Below are positions 1 through 7,139 of a stretch of DNA of 16,343 nt, piece after piece. A model generated the notes under the pieces. The model ran no database searches, had not been told where the DNA came from, and saw nothing but the letters and a program-made list of their open reading frames with translations. The position numbers and the translations under genes were made by a program. The stretch's first letter is position 1. Each line of letters starts with the position of its first letter. The stretch is from TCS-49 sp964442515. GTDB taxonomy: Bacteria > Campylobacterota > Campylobacteria > Campylobacterales > Sulfurovaceae. The stretch is taken from assembly GCA_964442515.1 (NCBI GenBank), contig CAYUAC010000040.1, forward strand, positions 1 to 16,343, given 5' to 3'.

Positions 1-23
1 ACATTTTTGGCTATGAACGAAGG

Positions 24-54
24 ATTATCGATAATGTTCTCACTAGTGACGAAC
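24..54. repeat. Cluster of short palindromes at the point where nuoG breaks
   Basis: Positions 24-35 form a perfect 12-base palindrome (ATTATCGATAAT). Positions 40-49 form a perfect 10-base palindrome (TCACTAGTGA). The second is flanked by GTTC at 36-39 and GAAC at 51-54, so it extends to a near-perfect inverted repeat with one unpaired base at 50. The block is more AT-rich than the neighbouring coding DNA and contains the stop codons that end nuoG. It could be the edge of an insertion, a real regulatory or recombination site, or an artefact of a contig end. The sequence alone does not decide. Confidence 0.5.
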
Positions 55-990
55 GTCGAATCTGTTTTTCAACTCCTGCAAAATCGCCGCTTCCTCGTTG
101 GTAATGACGCTGTTGAAACGCACCGCTTTGTACTGCTGAAACTTTCGGGCCGCTTTTTCCAGCATATCGGGGTCTTTGTGGCCCCGGTTGGTGATATCAA
201 AACCAAAACGCCCTACCGCGCACAGGGATTTATGCTCGGCATCGTTGCTGACCCTGTAAATCTTGTCCGCATTATCTGTAAGCGTGCCGCTGTGTTTGCT
301 TTCGTAAAACAGTTCGCATCCGCTGCTGCAGTGGCTGCATACTGCGGGGATCTTGTTCAACTCCCACGCGTTGGTACTGTATTTAAAATGCGCAGCACTC
401 AGCGCGCCGACGGGACAGACGCTCATGCATTCACCGCACTGGCTGCAATCGTCGCCTGTAAACTCTATCTGCGAACCGTAGCCGCCCAGTTTTATGCCAA
501 GCGATCCGTCGCCGATGATTTCATTGCAGGTGCTGACGCACTTTTCACACATGATACAAAGGCTGGGATCATACTGGATAAAGCCCCAGTCCTCTACGGG
601 TCTGTGCATATCTTTGGTGGCAAATTCCTGAGTATCCACTTGCATTTCAAGGGTTTTGTTCTGCAGGTCACACTCGCCGCTTTTATCGCACACGCCGCAT
701 TCTAAGGGGTGGTTGACGTTATACAGCTGCATCAGCTTTTTGCGGTGGGTGTACAGATCATGGGTATCGGTATAGACCTTGATACCCTCCACCGCCGGCG
801 TTGAACAACTCAGCACAAACCCGTCGCTTCCCGCAACTTCCACAACACAAAGGCGGCAGGATTCTATGGGAGAAACCTTGCTCAAATAGCACAGCGTGGG
901 AATATATTCGCCGCTTTTTCTTGCTGCTTCAAGGATCGTGTCGCCTTCGTCTGCTTCAACAAGTCTGTCGTTAATATAAAATTTCACCAT
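43..990 (-). CDS. nuoG: NuoG, complex I iron-sulfur subunit G, 5' part only (frame ends early)
   Basis: This is the 75-kDa-type subunit that carries electrons through the peripheral arm of complex I. The 315 residues read in order: a [2Fe-2S] ferredoxin domain (Cys34, 45, 48, 62), a His-Cys cluster site (His94, Cys98, 101, 107), two [4Fe-4S] motifs (Cys145/148/151/155 and Cys182/185/188/192), and an N7-type site (Cys218, 221, 225, 257). It then enters the molybdopterin-oxidoreductase-like domain and stops at TAG TGA. Family members usually have about 750-850 residues, so over half is missing. The frame one base over is open from the break to the window edge, but that is only about 16 codons. 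The ATG start lies one base after the preceding gene's stop. Identity of the N-terminal part is secure; whether the break is a mutation, a frameshift or an assembly error is unknown. Confidence 0.9.
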   Translation of the reverse strand: MVKFYINDRLVEADEGDTILEAARKSGEYIPTLCYLSKVSPIESCRLCVVEVAGSDGFVLSCSTPAVEGIKVYTDTHDLYTHRKKLMQLYNVNHPLECGVCDKSGECDLQNKTLEMQVDTQEFATKDMHRPVEDWGFIQYDPSLCIMCEKCVSTCNEIIGDGSLGIKLGGYGSQIEFTGDDCSQCGECMSVCPVGALSAAHFKYSTNAWELNKIPAVCSHCSSGCELFYESKHSGTLTDNADKIYRVSNDAEHKSLCAVGRFGFDITNRGHKDPDMLEKAARKFQQYKAVRFNSVITNEEAAILQELKNRFDVRH

Positions 991-991
991 A

Positions 992-2998
992 TCACACCAC
1001 CGCCATTGAGATATAATAACAGCGCATACACCTGTTTGCTTCCTGCAGCGCCTGCTGCTGGGTTAAACCGGCTTTGACCTCTTTATCATTGTCGATACGT
1101 TCGTCAACGCTTAAAATGCTGCTTTCCTGACGCGGCAGTCCGGCCAGCCAGCCGCTGATCTTTTCTTTCTTGTTATACACCCGCAGTTTGCGCAGATGAT
1201 CTTCCATAATCTCGTCATCGGTTAAACTGACGCTGCCGTCATAGATATAGCGCGCAATCACAGAAGCCGCTCTTTTGGCCTGACCCACGGCGTTTACGAT
1301 CGTCATCGGACCGTATTCGCAGTCTCCGGCTGCAAACAGACCCGGACGGCTGGTCATATAATCCACCCCATTAGTCAGCAGCGTATTCCAGCTGGTCAAC
1401 TCCACATCCCATTCCTGAGGAAGCAGACTCAGATCGGCCTGCTGTGAAACGGCGGGAATCAGATAATCACAGTCAAGGTAGAAATCGGCTCCGTCAATCT
1501 TTTGCAGCTTGGGTCTGCCGCCTTCCTGGGGGATCATTTCAAACTTGTTGACCTTCAGCTGATCCAGTTTCCCATCCTCATCTTCGATGATTTTTTCAAT
1601 GGAGGATAAAAAGATAAACTCAACGCCTTCATCCACCGCTTCGGTATACTCTTCCAGCGTGGTATTGCCGATGATGGTCTTTTCATCACGCCGGTAAAGC
1701 ATAATCACTTTTTTGGCCCCGGCCCTGACGCTGCAGCGGACCACGTCAAGCGAGGTGAAACCGCCGCCTACGCACACGACCGTTTTGCCGCTTAAGTCCA
1801 CTTTTTCGCCGATGCCGTATTTGTCATGCAGGTTGATCTGATCCAAAAACTCTATTGCCGGCCAGTATCCGGGCATATCTTCTCTTTCATTTTCGGCCCG
1901 GACCTTTTTGGAAAAGCGCGTTCCAAACGACAGCAGCGTCGCGTCATACTGCTCATCCAACTCTTGTAAGCGCTTATCATCGATCTTGTGACTGCCGTGC
2001 ATCTCAACACTGGGCAGAGAGGATACCAGTTCGATATCTTTATAATATTTATCCCTGGGCATCCGAAATTCGGGTACGCCCACGGCGACTTCGCCGCCAA
2101 AGACGGGCAACTCTTCAAACACGTCTACTTTGATCCCCTGCAGGCCCAGATAATACGCCGCTGTCAGTCCCGCGGGACCCGCGCCCACCACGGCGACTTT
2201 CTTTCCGTCGTTTCTGGGCTGTTTGGCGGGTTCTGGATGAAACCATTCAAGGCCGTGGTCTGTTTCATAATCAGCTCCAAGCCGCTTAAGTTCCATAATA
2301 GAAACCGCTTCGTCCAGGTTTGCTCTTCTGCACTCATCTTCGCACGGATGGGGACAAACTCTTCCGCAGGTATGAGCCAAAGGCATCGTTTGACGGGTCG
2401 CGGCCAGCGAATTATCAAAACTGTAATCTTTCACCCCCTCGATATAAGCGGGAATATCCACATGCGCCGGACACGCGTCCATACAGGGCGCGGTCACCTT
2501 TGAGATATAGCTGATACCCTCATTGTGGTAATATTTTGAAGCGCGGCCGTTTTCAATAAGCGCGTCAAAATCGCTTCTGTAATGCTCAATCAGATCCAAA
2601 ATGGGATTGGGAACGGTTTTGCCTATTTCGCATTTGCTCGTTTCCTGCATCGAACGGCTTATTTCGACAATATGGTCGATATCGCTCTGCTCACCCCCGC
2701 CCCGGGCGATTTTGTCCAGCATATCATACAGTATTTTGCCGCCCCATCTGCCCGGAGCGCATCTGCCGCAGGCTTCACTGTAACGCTGGTAGGTCGCTGC
2801 GTATTCCGTGGCCATTTTAACCACGTCCACGTCTTCATCAAAGATAGCAACCCCGTCCCAGCCTACAAACGCTTTGGAATTTCTGTCTGTTTCATACGTC
2901 TGGGGCAGTTTGTACTGCGACTCTTGGCGCTCCTGGCTTGCTTGCCCTCTGTTGTCGATAAACTCATCCCGCCAAGTAGAAAAGATCACCTCTGCCAT
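992..2998 (-). CDS. GltD/NfnB-like FAD-NAD(P) oxidoreductase in the nuoF position
   Basis: This 668-residue protein sits where NuoF belongs but lacks the FMN/NADH-binding domain. Residues about 40-145 resemble the NuoF C-terminal cluster-N3 domain (CGRC at 77-80, Cys123), but the usual third cysteine of CGxCxPCR is Gly83. Residues about 165-240 form a GltD-type double [4Fe-4S] domain (Cys172, 176, 211, 215, 219, 223). An FAD Rossmann motif (GAGPAG, 272-277), an NAD(P) Rossmann motif (GGG at 411-413) and a C-terminal FAD motif (AAGD near 556-559) follow. The tail ends with CMRC (657-660). The likely role is passing electrons from a pyridine nucleotide or another donor into the complex I arm; the donor is inference. 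Its ATG overlaps the upstream stop by one base (TAATG), indicating translational coupling. The GltD-like core is secure; the role is less so. Confidence 0.85.
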   Translation of the reverse strand: MAEVIFSTWRDEFIDNRGQASQERQESQYKLPQTYETDRNSKAFVGWDGVAIFDEDVDVVKMATEYAATYQRYSEACGRCAPGRWGGKILYDMLDKIARGGGEQSDIDHIVEISRSMQETSKCEIGKTVPNPILDLIEHYRSDFDALIENGRASKYYHNEGISYISKVTAPCMDACPAHVDIPAYIEGVKDYSFDNSLAATRQTMPLAHTCGRVCPHPCEDECRRANLDEAVSIMELKRLGADYETDHGLEWFHPEPAKQPRNDGKKVAVVGAGPAGLTAAYYLGLQGIKVDVFEELPVFGGEVAVGVPEFRMPRDKYYKDIELVSSLPSVEMHGSHKIDDKRLQELDEQYDATLLSFGTRFSKKVRAENEREDMPGYWPAIEFLDQINLHDKYGIGEKVDLSGKTVVCVGGGFTSLDVVRCSVRAGAKKVIMLYRRDEKTIIGNTTLEEYTEAVDEGVEFIFLSSIEKIIEDEDGKLDQLKVNKFEMIPQEGGRPKLQKIDGADFYLDCDYLIPAVSQQADLSLLPQEWDVELTSWNTLLTNGVDYMTSRPGLFAAGDCEYGPMTIVNAVGQAKRAASVIARYIYDGSVSLTDDEIMEDHLRKLRVYNKKEKISGWLAGLPRQESSILSVDERIDNDKEVKAGLTQQQALQEANRCMRCYYISMAVV

Positions 2999-3225
2999 TA
3001 CGCTTTCCTTTTAACGACGATTGTCCAATCAACTTCATTGAATTTAATTGAATTAAGCAGTTCATGTCCCTGCTGTTTGACAAGGTCAGCACTCTTTTGC
3101 ACCGGCGAAAAATCACCGATTTCAAACATAAAGATACTGACTTCTCCGGGAGCTGTGGTATCTATTATTTCAATCATCCTGTCGTAAAAATCATCTTTTA
3201 AATGCCGTAGATCATATCGTTGCAT
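2998..3225 (-). CDS. Small complex I-associated protein in the nuoE position (HP1264-like)
   Basis: This 75-residue protein lies between nuoD and the NuoF-position flavoprotein, where other bacteria have nuoE. It has no cysteine, so it cannot carry the NuoE [2Fe-2S] cluster. Helicobacter and Campylobacter nuo operons also have a small replacement protein here (HP1264 in H. pylori, Cj1575c in C. jejuni); I recall HP1264 being studied as a flavin-binding protein. Position and size match, but I cannot align it here. It is probably a structural or electron-input adaptor at the tip of the peripheral arm. The ATG at 3225 follows a G-rich ribosome-binding site (AGGGGG, five bases upstream). The gene overlaps the next one by one base. 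Confidence 0.75.
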   Translation of the reverse strand: MQRYDLRHLKDDFYDRMIEIIDTTAPGEVSIFMFEIGDFSPVQKSADLVKQQGHELLNSIKFNEVDWTIVVKRKA

Positions 3226-3233
3226 ATTGCCCC

Positions 3234-4466
3234 CTATCTGTCTATTTCGCCAAATACGACGTTAAGATTACCCACAACCGTGACAACATCGGCCAGGTAG
3301 CATCCGGGCAGCACATCCTGCAGCAGCCCCGTATGGTAAAAACTGGGCGCTCTGACCTTGAGTTTATACGGATACGGTTCCCCGTTGGATTTTATATAAA
3401 ACCCAAGTTCCCCTTTTGGGGATTCGGTGGGAACGTACACTTCGCCCACGGGCGGACGCATCCCCTGCGTAACCAACACGAAATGCTGCATCAGCGAGTA
3501 GTTTTGCGTCATCATCTGCTCTTTTGGAGCCGAGATATATCGCGGCGCGTGTGCCATCAACTGTGAATCGGTATCTTTATACATATCCATCAGCTGCAGT
3601 ATAATCCGCTTACTCTGGCGCATCTCCTCAAGGTGCAGACGGTAGCGGCCGTAACTGTCGCAGGTATCGGTAACGGGAATATCAAACTCGACCTCGTCAT
3701 AAAGTTCATACGGCTCCTCTTTTCTCAGGTCGTACTGCACGCCCGATCCGCGTAGCGTAGGACCGGTACAGCCCCAGCTCAGTGCCATATCCTCATCGAT
3801 CATACCGACGTTTTCAAGCCGCATCTTCCAAATCCTGTTTTGCGTCAAAAGATTTTCATACGTATCGATGTTTTCTTCAAGCGCGTCCATATATTTTTGC
3901 ATATCCTCAAGCCAGCCTTTTGGCAGATCCAGAGGCACGCCGCCGATGCGCACGGCACTGTGGGTCAGCCTGGACCCGCAGTAATCCTCCATCAGATCCA
4001 TTGCGTGTTCCCTTTCTCTGAAGCAGTACAGGAACACGCTCATCGCACCCACATCAAGTGCGTGGGTCGCCAGCCAGAACAGGTGGGAGATGAGGCGGTT
4101 GAGTTCTAAAAGCATCATCCTGATCACCGAGGCGCGTCTTGGAATCTTGTCATCTATACCGATCAGCTTTTCCACCGCGGCCGAAAAGGCGTAGTTGTTT
4201 GCCGTAGCGGCGATATAATCCATCCGGTCGGTAGTGGGCAGAAACTCGTTGTAAATCATATTTTCGCCCATTTTTTCCATCCCTCTGTGCAGGTAACCTA
4301 CATCCGGATGCGCCTTGGCCACTTTTTCGCCGTCAAGTTCTAAGATCAAACGCATCTGTCCGTGGGCAGAAGGGTGCTGCGGACCGAAGTTGACCACCAT
4401 GTGGTTGTCATCACGTTCAAAATTGATATTTTCAAAAAACGGTTCTAATCTGTTTGTCTGCTGCAT
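3234..4466 (-). CDS. nuoD: NuoD, complex I 49-kDa-type subunit
   Basis: NuoD forms much of the quinone-binding cavity at the junction of the peripheral and membrane arms. The 410 residues are full length for the family. The signature NFGPQHPSAHG lies at 26-36, and PTTDRMDY at 77-84. His35 and Tyr84 are 49 residues apart, the same spacing as the quinone-binding His38 and Tyr87 of Thermus Nqo4. The C-terminal VRAPSF and the ending FGEIDR are also typical. NuoC and NuoD are separate here rather than fused. The start lies four bases after the nuoC stop, with AAGG seven bases upstream. Nothing unusual was seen. Confidence 0.97.
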   Translation of the reverse strand: MQQTNRLEPFFENINFERDDNHMVVNFGPQHPSAHGQMRLILELDGEKVAKAHPDVGYLHRGMEKMGENMIYNEFLPTTDRMDYIAATANNYAFSAAVEKLIGIDDKIPRRASVIRMMLLELNRLISHLFWLATHALDVGAMSVFLYCFREREHAMDLMEDYCGSRLTHSAVRIGGVPLDLPKGWLEDMQKYMDALEENIDTYENLLTQNRIWKMRLENVGMIDEDMALSWGCTGPTLRGSGVQYDLRKEEPYELYDEVEFDIPVTDTCDSYGRYRLHLEEMRQSKRIILQLMDMYKDTDSQLMAHAPRYISAPKEQMMTQNYSLMQHFVLVTQGMRPPVGEVYVPTESPKGELGFYIKSNGEPYPYKLKVRAPSFYHTGLLQDVLPGCYLADVVTVVGNLNVVFGEIDR

Positions 4467-4469
4467 AAT

Positions 4470-5270
4470 CTACCTTCTTTCTACCGTTTTGGAAGTTTTG
4501 GGATCGATCTTGTCAATAAGCGGTACGCCGCCCTCTTCCTGATAGCGCACGGGGTTTTCTTTTTCACCGCCGCTGATATCGCTACCGTAGGGAACCTCAT
4601 GGCCCAGGCGGGCAAAACGCTGCGTATCGTAGCGGTCGATCATAGCACCGTCTCTGATCTCTTCGCCGATGATCTCTCTGGCTTCTTTACCGAATATTTT
4701 GTCCACTTCGTACCACTGCGCATACTCGTCGCCCTGAAGCGGATAATCTTTACGCAGCGGATACCCGTGCCAGTCATCGGGCATCAGGATTCGTTTCATA
4801 TAGGGGTGGCCGCTGATTTTAACACCGTACATGTCATACATTTCACGCTCGCTCCAGTCAGCGCTTCGAAAAAGGGGTTCTACGCTTTGGATCGTCTGGT
4901 GCTCTTTCACGCGGCATTTGATACGGACTCTTTTTCGCTCCCGCAGATGCAGCATCTGGTAAAAGACTTCAAACTCGCCGTCTTTGGCCAGATAATCAAG
5001 CGCACTGATCTCTGTCATCATTTTATAGCCCAGGTTTTCTTTGAAAAACTTCACAACCTCAAAGTTGTCCTTACTGTCTACGTATAAAACGAAATAATCC
5101 AGTTCCACGTAACTGTCTTTGACCCCAAACGTCTGTGCGACACGCTCCAGGTCGTTTGCAAAGCGGCTGTCACTTTTAACCTCATAGCGAGGCGTTCGCG
5201 GAGCGACCCAGAAGCGGTCGTTGTAATACGCTTTTTTCTGAACGTCGTTTTTAGGAGTGTATTTTCTCAT
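4470..5270 (-). CDS. nuoC: NuoC, complex I 30-kDa-type subunit
   Basis: NuoC is a structural subunit of the peripheral arm that packs against NuoD. The 266 residues contain the family signature: a SEREMYDMYG block at 140-149, then HPYMKRILMPDDW at 155-167 and GYPLRKDYPL at 169-178. The N-terminal 30 residues and the C-terminal tail after about residue 200 are less conserved in type. The start ATG at 5270 shares one base with the nuoB stop codon (TAATG), and AAGGG lies eight bases upstream. It sits in normal nuo order between nuoB and nuoD. Confidence 0.97.
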   Translation of the reverse strand: MRKYTPKNDVQKKAYYNDRFWVAPRTPRYEVKSDSRFANDLERVAQTFGVKDSYVELDYFVLYVDSKDNFEVVKFFKENLGYKMMTEISALDYLAKDGEFEVFYQMLHLRERKRVRIKCRVKEHQTIQSVEPLFRSADWSEREMYDMYGVKISGHPYMKRILMPDDWHGYPLRKDYPLQGDEYAQWYEVDKIFGKEAREIIGEEIRDGAMIDRYDTQRFARLGHEVPYGSDISGGEKENPVRYQEEGGVPLIDKIDPKTSKTVERR

Positions 5271-5782
5271 TATACAACCCTTCTTGCTCTGTTTTTATTC
5301 ATATCAGCTGATTCGCTGCGGATCTTTTGCTGCAACAGCAACACCGCGTACTGCAGGGTTTCGGGCCGGGGCGCGCAGCCGGGCAGGTAAATATCTACCG
5401 GAATCACGCGGTCAACACCCTGAACGGTGGCGTAGGTATTAAACATCCCGCCGGTGTTGGCGCAGCTGCCCATACTGATGACCCATTTGGGATCTGGCAT
5501 CTGGTCATACAGGCGCCGGATAAACTCGGCGTGCTTTTTTGTCAGCGTACCGGCGACGACGAGTACGTCGCTTTGTCTGGGACTGGCGCGAAAAATCGTA
5601 CCGAAACGGTCAAAATCGTACCGGGCCGCACCCGTTGCCATCATTTCGATAGCGCAGCACGCCAGCCCGTACGTCATCGGCCAAAGCGAATTGCTTCGTC
5701 CCCAGTTGACGATTTTATCCACTGTAGTCAGCGCTACAGGAAGCCCCGCGTTTGAGGCGTAGTTTACTTTATGCTCTGCCAT
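5270..5782 (-). CDS. nuoB: NuoB, complex I subunit carrying cluster N2
   Basis: NuoB holds the terminal [4Fe-4S] cluster N2, which hands electrons to quinone. Cluster ligands are visible as the adjacent pair Cys42-Cys43 (GLACCAIEM), Cys107 (GSCANTGG) and Cys136 (PGCAPRPE), numbered from the start chosen here. That start is the ATG at 5782 (MAEHKVNY), which has AGGAG at a normal distance; it gives 170 residues. An in-frame ATG at 5803 would add seven residues but has no ribosome-binding site. The gene overlaps the end of nuoA by 19 bases and touches nuoC by one. All key residues are present. Confidence 0.97.
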   Translation of the reverse strand: MAEHKVNYASNAGLPVALTTVDKIVNWGRSNSLWPMTYGLACCAIEMMATGAARYDFDRFGTIFRASPRQSDVLVVAGTLTKKHAEFIRRLYDQMPDPKWVISMGSCANTGGMFNTYATVQGVDRVIPVDIYLPGCAPRPETLQYAVLLLQQKIRSESADMNKNRARRVV

Positions 5783-6153
5783 TCCAGCGCTCCTTTTCTC
5801 CATTCATATACAAAACCGATCGTCAAAAGCAGCAAGAAAAACATCATTGCAACAAATCCGAACCATCCAAGCTCCGCCACGTTCAATGCCCACGGAAACA
5901 TAAATATAATCTCCACATCAAACAAAATGAAAAGCAGCGCCAGCATATAAAACTGCGTCGATATCTTGTTTGGCTGTTTATTTGGCCGCGGTCCGCACTC
6001 GTAAATCGAGAGTTTGAGTTTTTCGGTGTCGCTTTTTGCCAGCTTCTTGCTCACAAAACGCTGCAGCGCTAGCGTTGCAGGAAATGCGATAAAAGTCAGC
6101 AAAAAAAGAAAGAACACACCAAAATACGGATTTGCCATATCCATATGTGTCAT
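5764..6153 (-). CDS. nuoA: NuoA, complex I membrane subunit A
   Basis: NuoA is a small inner-membrane subunit at the interface of the two arms of complex I. The 129 residues show three hydrophobic helices (about 10-30, 66-88, 97-116). The long cytoplasmic loop carries the family motif YECGPRP at 51-57, and the second helix contains FDVE (78-81) with conserved acidic residues. The ATG at 6153 is preceded by AGGGGA at good spacing; ATGs at codons 4 and 6 are weaker choices. It is the first gene of the minus-strand nuo operon. Confidence 0.97.
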   Translation of the reverse strand: MTHMDMANPYFGVFFLFLLTFIAFPATLALQRFVSKKLAKSDTEKLKLSIYECGPRPNKQPNKISTQFYMLALLFILFDVEIIFMFPWALNVAELGWFGFVAMMFFLLLLTIGFVYEWRKGALEWQSIK

Positions 6154-6184
6154 AGTTTCCCCTTTTTATGTACATAATCACTAA

Positions 6185-6190
6185 ATCATA
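6185..6190 (-). promoter_or_regulatory. Possible -10 element for the nuo operon
   Basis: Read on the minus strand, TATGAT lies about 32 bases upstream of the nuoA start, in an AT-rich leader. No convincing -35 box lies at the expected distance, which is common for Campylobacterota promoters. The remaining intergenic stretch up to 6288 is AT-rich and holds scattered TAACAC/GTGTTA half-sites, described under findings. Confidence 0.3.
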
Positions 6191-6288
6191 TCCAAAGCTT
6201 TATTAAAGTTGATTGTACAGTAACACAGGTTAAATAAGAATTGGGGAGGTGTTAATTATTGAAACATTTTTGTAAGTGTGTATATAAA

Positions 6289-6315
6289 CGTAACACCTTT
6301 CCTCAAGGTGTTACG
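6289..6315 (-). terminator. Hairpin terminator after the flaC-like gene
   Basis: A perfect 11-base-pair stem (CGTAACACCTT with AAGGTGTTACG) closes a five-base loop. It begins six bases past the flaC-like stop codon. On the minus strand it is followed by TTTATATA, a modest U-rich tract; the plus-strand side has none. This fits an intrinsic terminator for the flaC-like gene that insulates it from the nuo operon. It could also serve as an operator, since it contains the same TAACAC half-site seen nearer nuoA. Confidence 0.65.
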
Positions 6316-6320
6316 AATCG

Positions 6321-7019
6321 TTACCCAAGAAGTCTGCCGACCTGGGTTGCGAGAAAGTCGTTTTGGTGGGCGCTGGCAAAAAGGGACGCGTCAAGCTTGG
6401 CCCCGTTGCTGCTGAGATCATTCACCGCCTGCGCGACATCGGTTTCTTTGTTTTGCATCGACGAAGCCAGGTTTTCCATCATCGTCGCCTGCTGATCGTG
6501 CCGACTTTCCATGGCGTTCATAGAAGCGCCCACGTCGCTCAACCTGTCATCAAGCATGGACGAAAAGCTTTCGATACTGCCCTGATCACTGATATCAAGC
6601 GAACTCGTATCGATCCCTGAAAGCATCTGTTGCCCGTTGTAGCTGGTTTGTTCAATGGTATGATCCATCGATTCTTTAATCCCTCTGGCCTGGGCGTCAA
6701 GCATCGATTTCTGATCCGCGTTCAATGCATCGCTGTTTCGCTGCGTACTGAGTTCATTAAGCTGCTGCGAACCCTCTTTGAGCTGCTGCAGACCGCTGTC
6801 TTGAATCTGCATCATCGCCGTGGATTCGTTGGCGTTTTGCATCTCCTGTGACGCAGTCAGCATATCCTGCTGCATCTTGTTGTGCTGGATCATGTCCGCG
6901 GGCGATTCGTTGTTGACCTCATGCAGCGCGGCAAGCTTGTCAAGTACTTTGTCCACACTGTTTTTATTCTGGTTTATATTTACGTTAAAGCTGTTGGTAT
7001 CCATACTGTTTACAGTCAT
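6321..7019 (-). CDS. flaC: FlaC-type flagellin-like protein
   Basis: A 232-residue protein resembling a flagellin reduced to its conserved ends. Residues about 48-135 match the flagellin N-terminal D0/D1 pattern (MMQIQDSGLQQL, LNELS, then SYNGQQMLSG), and the last 80 residues resemble the C-terminal helix, ending in LLG. There is no room for the variable, surface-exposed D2/D3 domains. Length, the LNELS...ALN.DQK.ML block and the D.SI..F block match my memory of Campylobacter jejuni FlaC, a 249-residue protein secreted through the flagellar apparatus rather than built into the filament. A perfect AAGGAGG site lies six bases before the ATG. The gene is flanked by its own promoter and terminator, so it is probably monocistronic. 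FlaC versus another short flagellin homologue is the remaining doubt. Confidence 0.82.
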   Translation of the reverse strand: MTVNSMDTNSFNVNINQNKNSVDKVLDKLAALHEVNNESPADMIQHNKMQQDMLTASQEMQNANESTAMMQIQDSGLQQLKEGSQQLNELSTQRNSDALNADQKSMLDAQARGIKESMDHTIEQTSYNGQQMLSGIDTSSLDISDQGSIESFSSMLDDRLSDVGASMNAMESRHDQQATMMENLASSMQNKETDVAQAVNDLSSNGAKLDASLFASAHQNDFLATQVGRLLG

Positions 7020-7050
7020 TTTAGCCTCCTTTTGCAGGGCTTACTCTCTA

Positions 7051-7058
7051 TAATCGGC
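7051..7058 (-). promoter_or_regulatory. Sigma-28 (FliA)-type -10 element for the flaC-like gene
   Basis: The minus strand reads GCCGATTA, matching seven of eight bases of the enterobacterial FliA -10 consensus GCCGATAA. It lies about 32 bases before the start codon, which leaves room for a short leader with the AAGGAGG site. The -35 region (TACACGGT at 11-base spacing) matches only partly. The downstream gene is flagellin-like, which makes a late flagellar promoter plausible. Confidence 0.55.
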
Positions 7059-7084
7059 AATTTTTAAAAACCGTGTACTTATGC

Positions 7085-7090
7085 TATAAT
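7085..7090 (+). promoter_or_regulatory. Extended -10 promoter of dcd
   Basis: A consensus TATAAT is preceded by TGC, the extended -10 signature (TGn). The upstream sequence is a T/A run with no clear -35 box. It would start transcription near 7097, about 43 bases before the dcd GTG. It faces away from the flaC-like promoter, and the two share a 120-base divergent region. Confidence 0.55.
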
Positions 7091-7139
7091 TCCTACATTA
7101 ATAGTATTATAAATAAAATTTATTGTCAAGGGATACTTT

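Noticed and set aside
7..705. Long plus-strand open frame of 232 codons opposite nuoG
   Set aside because: It is the antisense shadow of nuoG, whose iron-sulfur motifs are unmistakable; the plus-strand translation shows no family pattern.
2582..3187. Plus-strand frame of 201 codons across the NuoF- and NuoE-position genes
   Set aside because: It is antisense to two recognised genes and their coupled junction, with no recognisable motif.
5783..5803. Seven-residue upstream extension of nuoB
   Set aside because: The ATG at 5803 lacks a ribosome-binding site, while the ATG at 5782 has AGGAG and gives a normal NuoB start.
6259..6495. Plus-strand frame starting TTG, with a GGGGAGG-like site upstream
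   Set aside because: The site is tempting, but the start is TTG, spacing is long, the frame runs through the terminator hairpin, and most of it is antisense to the flaC-like gene.
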